Origin: Elusimicrobiota bacterium
GTDB taxonomy: Bacteria; Elusimicrobiota; Elusimicrobia; UBA1565; UBA9628
Assembly (NCBI GenBank): GCA_027451985.1
Contig: DAIDHS010000003.1
Location: forward strand, 1 to 56,521
Direction of reading: 5' to 3'
DNA length: 56,521 bases
Every line of letters starts with the position of its first letter. The stretch's first letter is position 1. Shown here one piece after another: positions 46,070 through 54,100 of the stretch. The notes below the pieces were generated by a model. The model was not told the origin of the DNA, made no database searches, and saw only the letters and a program-made list of their open reading frames with translations. A program made the translations under genes and the position numbers.

Positions 46070-48709
46070 TTACGACTTGCCACCATTCTTCCCCTTCCGG
46101 GCGGAAGCGGCTTTCTTCTTCCCGCGGCCCTTGCCCGTGGACGCCGCGGAGGCGCGAGCGAGCTTGGCTCCCGGGAGCGAAACGCCCCAGGACTTTCGGA
46201 TGCGCCGCAAAATGCTCTTCATCGACTTTTCGAAGTGCATGCGGCTCCACTCGTTGAGCGCGGGCCCTTTGGCCCCCGTGGGATAGACGAAGCGCACGGC
46301 GACCTTCGTCACGGGCTTGAGATTTTCGGACGATCCGTAGGTCGTGGACATTTTCTGCCAGGCCTGCCGCGCGACCCACTCATAAAGCTGTGGCTGGACA
46401 TCCTTGTCGATCTTATGGTTGGTCGGAGTCTTGCCGGTCTTAAAGTCCACGATGACCACCTCGAGACCTTCGGGCGTTTCCCGAGCCGCGGCGAAGTCGT
46501 AGACCAAGCGGAAAATATCGCGATACTCCGGATTGGAGCCCTTGTAGCGCTGGACCACGAAGATATTGGGTAGCTCCGTGCCCAGGACGATGGGGTAGTC
46601 TTTGAGGATGGCCGCGACCGCTTCGTGCATCGGCCGCAAGCGGCCGATGTCCTCGTAGTAGGCCGCCATGGTTTGGCCCGGCGGCAGATCCAGCATTTTG
46701 CCTTCGTAGCGAATGGTTTCGTCCCAGATGTTCTTGGCCTGGGCGACGAGGGCCTCGGCGTCCGGGAAGACGCCGTCCGAGCGGTAGCGCCAAATCGCCC
46801 AGTTGAACGCCGAGTGCATCACGTGGCCCAGGAACATCTCCACGGTCTCGCGCCGGCCGCCGGAGCTGTCCCGATGCTGAAGAAACGATGAGATCATGGA
46901 CGCGGACGCGGCCAGATCTCCGGGCTTGTTGACGCGGTATTCCGGAAGAAGGGACGACAGGGCCATGTCCGCGAGGGCCTCGCCGTTTAGATTCGAATCC
47001 ATGACTCCCGGCTGGAGGGCGCCCTTGGTCGCGAACAGCAGCCGCGGGTCGCGGCTGATGACCATCATGTCGCTCGGATTGACATAGAGTTGCTGCCGAT
47101 CGCGCAACAGGGACAAAACAACCGGAACGGCGCGACTCGCGTCCAAGGGACGCAAAACAACGAGAACTCCTTTGCGGCCGTCCATGACGCTTGCGTGGTA
47201 GCGCTCGGCGGGAAGCCCGAGCCCCTGCAAAGCGGCTTCGTAGCGCGCCTTGAACTTCTCCGGCGCCTCGCCCGCAGGAACCGCGACGGCGAACGCGTCC
47301 GGGCGGTTGATTTCCGGCTTAAAAACGCCTTCCTGCTGAGCCGCCAAATCCATCAGCTCACGCTGGCTGACGCTGAAGCGGGGCATTGGAATTTCTTTCG
47401 CAAAGCGCCCATCGTAAGACGCCAGCACATTGCCCTCATCCGCAAGGGTTACAAGCTTGTAGCGGTGGAGCTTGTCGTTTTGGCGCGGGCTCAAGCGCTT
47501 GGTGATGATTTCTTCCGCCGAACCCGGACCGGAAAGCGGTTTATCCGTGGTCAGGATGAAATAGACTCCGGCGTTCATGAGCTTGTTCATGTCCTCAATG
47601 ATCTCCGGGGGCAGACCCTCTGGGAAAAGGCTTAAATCTAAGACAACGGTCTTGGGCAAAACCTTAGACGCCTCAGCGAGGGCCGGGGGAATCTCGTAAT
47701 TTCGGCGCTCGACCGCTTCCCCGAAAGCGTCATCAAGCTTATTATCGGCGATTTTCTGCTTCGCCTCGCCGAAGGGCATGAAATGCACGATGCGCACGCT
47801 GGACTCGAGGCTCACCGGCTTGCTGGCTTTACGCGCGCTCAAATCCTCCATCAGGCGCTTGCGGATCTGCGCGATGCCATGGCGGCGCAGGAAGTCCTTA
47901 GAGTAAACTCCCGCCAAATCGGCCTTAGTCAGCTTTTTGATGCTCTTGGTGGAGGCGCCCTGCACCTTGGATACGAACAGCGTATGGCTGCCGGACCGAA
48001 CGTTGATCTTCGCTCCACGACGGAAGCGGTTCCAGTGCCAGCGCCGTCCGGAGGTGTCCATGAGGCGGATGGTCGAAAAAACGGACGAAGCCTCCAAGGC
48101 CTTCTTGTCGTGGCGGCTGAAATACACATCGAGGCTCTCTGCGGCGGCGCTCTCGTCCACAGAGACGTCCTCTGGGGATCCGTTCTGCTCTCCCCCGTCA
48201 TAAAGCGCCAGCGCCGACTGCCGTTCTCCCGGCTTACCGCTTTCCACTCCCGCCGCCATAGCCCCAAGCACGGCCCGCGCGTCCGCGCGGCCAGGCTTCT
48301 GGGCCGAAACCGTCCGAGAAGATGGGCCCATCTGCGAAGAAGGCGCCGCCTTGGCTGGCATCGCGGCCTCAACCGAGGCTGCCTCCGGCCGGCTGATCGA
48401 AAAAGAGGGAGGGGCGGACTTCGCGGGCTCAAGCGCCCGGATCGCCGCCTCGGCCGCCGGGACGGCATGCACGGCCAGGGAAAGAGAATGAATGGCGCTC
48501 GGCAAGACGCCCAGCGCGGCCTCTTGTCCTAATCCGGCCGTCAAAGCCTGATCCGCCCCAAGCTGGGCAGGGAGCGCGGGGATGGATTCGACCGCGGCGG
48601 GCGCTTCGTCCAAGGACAAAGGAGCCTCCTCGGGCGCGGCGCGAAGATTTCCGGACAAGAGCGTCAGCGCGGCGGCAATCCAGAGGCTGCGCTTCATGGC
48701 CGCCCTCAT
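46070..48709 (-). CDS. Exported HAD-like/PD-(D/E)XK (RecB-type) nuclease protein
   Basis: An 879-residue protein new to me. A signal peptide covers residues 1-25 (MKRSLWIAAALTLLSGNLRA from the fifth residue), then an Ala/Pro-rich tract to about 170. Residues about 350-560 resemble a HAD-type phosphohydrolase core: VVLDLS with Asp358, then NAGVYFILTTDKP; the usual second Asp is Ser, so activity is doubtful. Residues about 620-800 carry the RecB-family nuclease set: His632 (LGHVMHSAF), Glu in GTELPNIF, Asp in FRLVYDF, Asp755 and Lys757 in VDFKTGK, and the Q-x-x-x-Y of VQPQLYEW. The C terminus is Lys-rich. The ATG overlaps the stop of the upstream paralog by 4 bp. An exported RecB-like nuclease is highly unusual. 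Confidence 0.75.
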   Translation of the reverse strand: MRAAMKRSLWIAAALTLLSGNLRAAPEEAPLSLDEAPAAVESIPALPAQLGADQALTAGLGQEAALGVLPSAIHSLSLAVHAVPAAEAAIRALEPAKSAPPSFSISRPEAASVEAAMPAKAAPSSQMGPSSRTVSAQKPGRADARAVLGAMAAGVESGKPGERQSALALYDGGEQNGSPEDVSVDESAAAESLDVYFSRHDKKALEASSVFSTIRLMDTSGRRWHWNRFRRGAKINVRSGSHTLFVSKVQGASTKSIKKLTKADLAGVYSKDFLRRHGIAQIRKRLMEDLSARKASKPVSLESSVRIVHFMPFGEAKQKIADNKLDDAFGEAVERRNYEIPPALAEASKVLPKTVVLDLSLFPEGLPPEIIEDMNKLMNAGVYFILTTDKPLSGPGSAEEIITKRLSPRQNDKLHRYKLVTLADEGNVLASYDGRFAKEIPMPRFSVSQRELMDLAAQQEGVFKPEINRPDAFAVAVPAGEAPEKFKARYEAALQGLGLPAERYHASVMDGRKGVLVVLRPLDASRAVPVVLSLLRDRQQLYVNPSDMMVISRDPRLLFATKGALQPGVMDSNLNGEALADMALSSLLPEYRVNKPGDLAASASMISSFLQHRDSSGGRRETVEMFLGHVMHSAFNWAIWRYRSDGVFPDAEALVAQAKNIWDETIRYEGKMLDLPPGQTMAAYYEDIGRLRPMHEAVAAILKDYPIVLGTELPNIFVVQRYKGSNPEYRDIFRLVYDFAAARETPEGLEVVIVDFKTGKTPTNHKIDKDVQPQLYEWVARQAWQKMSTTYGSSENLKPVTKVAVRFVYPTGAKGPALNEWSRMHFEKSMKSILRRIRKSWGVSLPGAKLARASAASTGKGRGKKKAASARKGKNGGKS

Positions 48710-51081
48710 TTACCCGTCCCCTTCTTCACCGCGCGCGCCTCGACGTTGGCTTTGCGCGATCGGGCCGCTTTCTGCGCCCTGCGGGCCGTGGCTTTCTTCT
48801 TATCCCAGTCGGTCTTGGAAATTCCTTTTTCCTGATCGCTGTAATACGCTTCGTACTCCGGATCCGCCTCCATTCTTTCGATGGAGCTGGTGATCCGCTG
48901 GGCGATGGGGCCCTGCGCGACGCCGCCTTCCTCGCGGCCGTGCAGGAACTCCTCCGGGTCGAACGTCCAGGTGCGGTGGCCGGAGCGGTATTCGATTTGC
49001 ACCTTCAGCTTGGCAATCACAGGGCCGTCCGGCGCGCCCATATGCCACTTTCCGTCCGGACCCATGCGGGCGTCGCCCTGTAAAAGAGCCATGGCCATGA
49101 TCTGGGCGTAAAGCTCTTCCCCGTCTCCGAACGATTCCTTACCGGTCCGGTAGGCGTAGGCTTCAAGAACCCGGCCCTGGGCCGTGTCCCGCCACATCGT
49201 CCTAGGAACGCGCGTGTGTATTTTATACTCGCGCCCGGTCGCCGCGGAGCGAAAGTTGACGCTCACGCCGCTGTTCCAGTCGGTCTTAAGCCGCAGGAGG
49301 TGCGCGCGGATGTCCGCAGCGGCCACGGAGTAGTCGTGAAGCTCGCGCAGGTAGAAGTTGATCAGGTAGCTGTTGGCGTATTCCAAATAGCCGCGCTGGC
49401 GCGACTTCCACGCCTTGGTGTGCATGACTTTAAGGAGGCCCTGGTCCACGAACACGCCGTACTTGAGGGGCATGTACCACATCTGGCGCAGCCGCGCCTC
49501 AACCGCGGAAAGATTCGTCATGGCGTGATTGCCACGGTTGATTTGCTCATAAAGGAAGGCCATCAATTGGTTGATAACGCCGCCGGTGTAGCGCCCGAAA
49601 TCCTTGTCCACCGCGCTCGACGAACCCTTGCCCAAGGAGCCGCCGCCGGAAAAGCCGCCTTCGTCATCCGGTCCGCGCATCCGGTGCCGCGGCTCCCAAT
49701 ATTCCACGAACTGCCGGAGCTTGCCCAGCTTGACTGACACGCCGGGCAGCTGGTTGTCCTTGAGCACGGCGCCCAAGAAAGCGTCGAGATCTCCGGCTGA
49801 TTTCACGACCTGGATGTCGGCGGCCGCCGGGAAGCGCGCGGCGACACCGGACTTCGACGGTGCGGCCAGAACGAGAAATTTATCCGCCTTCTCCGCCAGG
49901 TTTTCCTCCGCGAAACGCTCGCCCAAAGCGCGGTAAATTCTGGGCAGAGCCGCCGAAAGCGGCATGGCGAAAATCATCATTTTTCGCGGATCGGCAGCGG
50001 AGGGCCGCAGGCGATAGGGAAGCCCGGCACCGGACAACGCGCGATTAAAGCGAGACAAAACGCCCTTCCTTGTGATGGCCGCCTGGGTCTCGGACATTTC
50101 AGCCGGAAGCGCAAGAGCATAGGCCAATGGATGTTTTTCATCGGGGAGAAGTTCTCCCTTGAGCGCCGCGCTTTTGGGCAGGGCCTTGTTCAATTTCTCC
50201 ACGATCTTCTCGATGGCGGAGATAGCTTTCTCGTTCAAGCCGGGCTGGTCGTCGATGAGGGATTTCGGATTCTCCGCGCGGCTCGCCACGGAAATTTTTG
50301 CGCCGCCATAGGAAGCGATGATGAGCGGGTTGGTCTGCCGGTTTCTCAACCGGGAGACGAGAATCGTCTCAGCCGAGTCCGGTCCCTTAAGCGGACGCTG
50401 GGTCATAAACACGACATGGACGCCCGCGTCGAGCAACTTCTCGACGGAAGCGACCGTCCTCTCAGACACCGGTCCGGAGAAGCCGTCTTCAATGAACACC
50501 ACGCGGGGATAAAGATTGCGCAGGCTTTCCGCAACAACCGGGTCAACGGCCGGGAGAGCTTCGGATCCGTCGAATCCCGCCTTAAGAGCCGCGTCGGCGG
50601 CGTCCGCTCCGGTGTTCGCGCCCCTGGTCTCTGAAACGGCGGCGGCAATGTGGGAAACTTCGACTTTCGCGGACATCTCTGCATGAGCGCGGGCCTGCGC
50701 CGCGACGCTCCGAACCGGAGCGGCGGCTTCGCGCACGGCCGTTTCAGAGGGAGTTTCAATGCGCGCGGGGGCAGGCGCCTCTGCGAGGGGTTCGACGGCG
50801 GCCTGTGCGGCTGGCCGCGCTGCCGCAGCCGCGGGAAGACTCGGAATCGCCGCGGCTGGGCCCAGGTAGGCGGGATCTTGAATTGAGGATAAATCTTGGA
50901 GGTTCGGAGCGACTGCGAGAGGAGCCAGGGGCATGGTCCCGATGGTCTCGGCGGGAACCGCGTCCTCCGCGCCGATGGGCGCACCCGGCTCGCCGCCAAT
51001 TTCGGCGCTCCACCCCCAACCGCAAAACAGAACCGCCGCAAAAAGTGTTCCCTGCACCGCCGCGAGCTTCTTAAGGCGCAT
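48706..51081 (-). CDS. Exported HAD-like protein, paralog with inactivated nuclease domain
   Basis: A 791-residue protein, first gene of a pair. Residues 1-26 form a signal peptide; 27-180 are Ala/Pro-rich. Residues about 190-400 align with the HAD-like part of the next gene's product (LLDAGVHVVFMTQRPLKGP versus LMNAGVYFILTTDKPLSGP), but the first motif reads VVFIEDGFS without the nucleophile Asp. The C-terminal part follows the same order as the RecB-like domain of the partner, with AYRTGK (643-648) where the partner has DFKTGK and LYAQIMAMA for the Q/Y helix. Catalytic Asp and Lys are therefore replaced. ATG 51081 follows GGGGGAG by 4 nt; the longer frame to 51120 overlaps the -10 box. The role may be structural or regulatory. 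Confidence 0.75.
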   Translation of the reverse strand: MRLKKLAAVQGTLFAAVLFCGWGWSAEIGGEPGAPIGAEDAVPAETIGTMPLAPLAVAPNLQDLSSIQDPAYLGPAAAIPSLPAAAAARPAAQAAVEPLAEAPAPARIETPSETAVREAAAPVRSVAAQARAHAEMSAKVEVSHIAAAVSETRGANTGADAADAALKAGFDGSEALPAVDPVVAESLRNLYPRVVFIEDGFSGPVSERTVASVEKLLDAGVHVVFMTQRPLKGPDSAETILVSRLRNRQTNPLIIASYGGAKISVASRAENPKSLIDDQPGLNEKAISAIEKIVEKLNKALPKSAALKGELLPDEKHPLAYALALPAEMSETQAAITRKGVLSRFNRALSGAGLPYRLRPSAADPRKMMIFAMPLSAALPRIYRALGERFAEENLAEKADKFLVLAAPSKSGVAARFPAAADIQVVKSAGDLDAFLGAVLKDNQLPGVSVKLGKLRQFVEYWEPRHRMRGPDDEGGFSGGGSLGKGSSSAVDKDFGRYTGGVINQLMAFLYEQINRGNHAMTNLSAVEARLRQMWYMPLKYGVFVDQGLLKVMHTKAWKSRQRGYLEYANSYLINFYLRELHDYSVAAADIRAHLLRLKTDWNSGVSVNFRSAATGREYKIHTRVPRTMWRDTAQGRVLEAYAYRTGKESFGDGEELYAQIMAMALLQGDARMGPDGKWHMGAPDGPVIAKLKVQIEYRSGHRTWTFDPEEFLHGREEGGVAQGPIAQRITSSIERMEADPEYEAYYSDQEKGISKTDWDKKKATARRAQKAARSRKANVEARAVKKGTGK

Positions 51082-51118
51082 GTGCTCCCCCTGTGAATTG
51101 GCGTCTGCTTCGCGTGTC

Positions 51119-51161
51119 ATTATAGCGGCAGGGCCTTCGCGTCTTGAGGGTCAAAAGACCC
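51119..51161 (-). promoter_or_regulatory. Dyad-module promoter of the HAD/nuclease pair
   Basis: Minus strand: GGGTC-TTTT-GACCC (51161-51148, perfect 14-bp palindrome half-sites), 23-bp spacer, perfect -10 TATAAT (51124-51119). This is the cleanest copy of the module. Leader about 30 nt with GGGGGAG ribosome site. Confidence 0.8.
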
Positions 51162-51199
51162 AGCCGGAGCAAGGTAATGGGCCTACGGATCGCTGGGCC

Positions 51200-54100
51200 C
51201 TAGGGCTCAGCATTATCCTTGCGGAACGCCGCCCACAAGCCGCGGTAGACGCGGCTGCTCTCCATGAGCTCGGCGTGCGTGCCCGAGGCGACGATGCGGC
51301 CCTTGCTCATGACGTAAATCCGATCGGCGTTGACGATGGTGGGCAGGTTGTGAGCAACGACAATAGTCGTCGGGCGCCCGAAGCCGTCGCCGCCGCGCAG
51401 ACCGTCGATAGCGGCCTGGACGTCTCGTTCAGTCGACTTGTCCAGCGCCGCGGTGGCCTCGTCGAGAATGAGGATGCGCGACTTTCTCAGCAGAGCCCGG
51501 ACGATGGCCACGCGCTGCGCCTGGCCGCCGGAAAGCTGGTTGCCGCCCTCTCCCACGCGAGTGTCGAGGCCTTCGGGCAGATCTTTGTAGAACTCGGCGC
51601 GCGCCGCATGGATGGCGGCCATAAGCTCCTGCTCCGTTACCCCCTTGGTTCCGTAGAGCATGTTGTAGCGCAGGCTCTCGTCGAAAATGGGCGGATCCTG
51701 GGGAATGACCGACAGCGCGTCGCTCAAGCTCCGGAGGCGTGTTTTGCCGACGTCCTGGCCGTCGATGAGAATGCGCCCCGACTGCGGCTCCCACAAGCGC
51801 TGCAGCAAGTTCAAAATCGTGCTCTTGCCGGAGCCAGACTCTCCAACGAAGGCGATGGTCTCCCCGGGCTTGGCCTCAAAAGAGACGCCGTCGAGCGCGT
51901 TGCCTCCCCGGACGTTGTAGCGGAAGCCGACGTCCTCGAAACGCACGTCGCCGCCGCCCATCGGCAGGGGCGCGGCGTCCGCCGCGTCGTCCACGCCAGA
52001 AGCCCGAACCAGCCAGCGGCGCGCGACCTTGGTTTCTCCGTGCATGGTCTTATAGTTCATCCACGTCTGGGCAAGGCCGGTCAAGCCGTCTTTGATGAGC
52101 CCGGCGTAAAATGTCATCGCGGCGATTTTCCCGATTGAGAAACCCCAGCCCGCCCCGAAAGACAGGGCGCCGGCCAGGAATAAGGCGCCCAGAATATAGA
52201 TTAAATTTTCCGTCGCGAATGTGGTGAACGCGTCGGTCAAAACCGCGGAGTAGGCCATGGGCGTGGCTTGCTTGACGCCAGCGTCGGCCAGGGCTTTCAT
52301 CTTTTCGTCCAGCCGCGCGGCTTCATGTTCTTCTTGGCCAAAGGCCTTGACGGTCTGAATATTCTCGAACGACTCCTGGCTGGCGCGGCCCACCTCGGCC
52401 CGGTTTCGGCTGAAGAGCGTGTAGAGCCGCTCCGATTTTTGTCCGGCCCAGCCGTTGACGATGCCCAGAACCGGAACCATGGCCAGCACCACGATTCCGA
52501 CAAGCCAGCTGGTGCGCATGAGCAGGACGGCGCTCAAGCCCGCCTTGAGCAGGCAGGAGATGATGGGAAAGCGAATCGCCGTGTTCTTGGCGACCAAGCT
52601 GCTCACATCGTTGGTGATGCGCGCGGCCAGCGCCCCGGAGTTGTGCTCCTTATCCATATGAAAGGACATTTCCCTCCGGTGGAGCTTCTCGAACAGAGCG
52701 GAACTCAAATCGAATTTCAGCCAAGACTGGAGGGCGTTGTTCAGGTACACGCTCTTGGGCTGGACATAGAGACGCGCGAGGAAGGCCCCGGCCACCACCG
52801 CGATCCAAATTCCCAGGACCGCGCCGGAAGACGGCGCCCCGGCTCGAAGAACGGAGGCCGCGGCGTCCAAAAGGGATCCGGTCGCCTTGGACAAGAGCAC
52901 GGTGAGAACGGCGTCGGTGGTCAAGAGCGCTACAACGGCAAAAATCTTTTTGCGGTAGGGCTTAAAGTAGGGTTTGACCTCGCTGTCGCCACCCGCAAGC
53001 CTGCGCGCCGCGGACGCCAAACGCAAAACAACCCGGCGCACGGCTTGAGTTTTCCGGCGCACAAACGAAGCCAGCGTGCGGCCACGACGCCGCACGGGCG
53101 CCAAGGACGGCGCCCTGATGTCGGCGCCCTCTTGCTTCGCCGAAGAGACGCCCTTCGGCGCGGAGGGCGTGGCGCCGTCGTTGACGCCGGCCAGTCGGGA
53201 GGCGGGCGCGTCGTAGCCCCCGTCTTTCCAAAGCCGCGCATAAGTCCCTCCGGCCGCCAGCAATTGCTCGTGGGTTCCCCGCTCGACGATCCTCCCGCGA
53301 TCCATGACCAAAATCCGGTTCGCTCCGCGGACGGTCGTCAGGCGGTGGGCGATCACGATGACGGTGGGCCTGCGCTCCCCCTCTCCCCGGGCCATCCGCT
53401 CCAAGGCGTCTTGGACCACGTTCTCAGAGGGGCCGTCCAGCTTGGCCGTGGCCTCGTCCAAGATAAGCAATGGCGCGTCGCGCAGCATGGCGCGAACGAT
53501 GCCGATGCGCTGGCGCTCGCCGCCGGAAAGCCGCGAGCCTCCCTCCGCCACGGGCGTCTCAAGCCCTTCGGGGAAGCGGGCCTTGTCGAAAATGAAGTCC
53601 GCCTTGGCCATGCGGATGGCGCGCTCCAGACGCTCTTTCTGCTCGGAAGAGAGCTCGTCTTTCTTGGAAGCGTTAAAGCTTCCGTAAGTCATGTTGTAAA
53701 GCGCCGTGTCGTTGAAGAGCCGGGTATCTTGCTGAACCACGGCCACATGGTTTAAGTAGGAGAGGCGATTAAGCCCGCGCAAATCGCGCCCGTCGATAAG
53801 AATGCGCCCGCTGCCGGCGTCCCAGAGCCGGAGCAGAAGCTTCGCGATGGTGCTTTTGCCCGCGCCCGTGGTTCCCACAATGGCCACGGTCTCTCCGGGG
53901 CGGGCGTGAAAGCTCACATCGTTGAGCGCGGGACCGTCCTGGCCCCCGGCGTAGGAAAAGCCGACGTTCTCGAAACGCACGTCGCCGTCAAATGAAGCGA
54001 GCTTTTCCGCGTCAGGCGCGTCTTTAATGGCGGGTTCGCGGTTCAAATACCCGCGCACGATCTCCGACGCCCCTTCGTACTGCTTGAAGCGGAGGTAATC

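Noticed and set aside
51082-51120. Longer start for the HAD-like protein at 51120
   Set aside because: The ATG at 51120 lies within the -10 TATAAT; a signal peptide and GGGGGAG ribosome site support the start at 51081.
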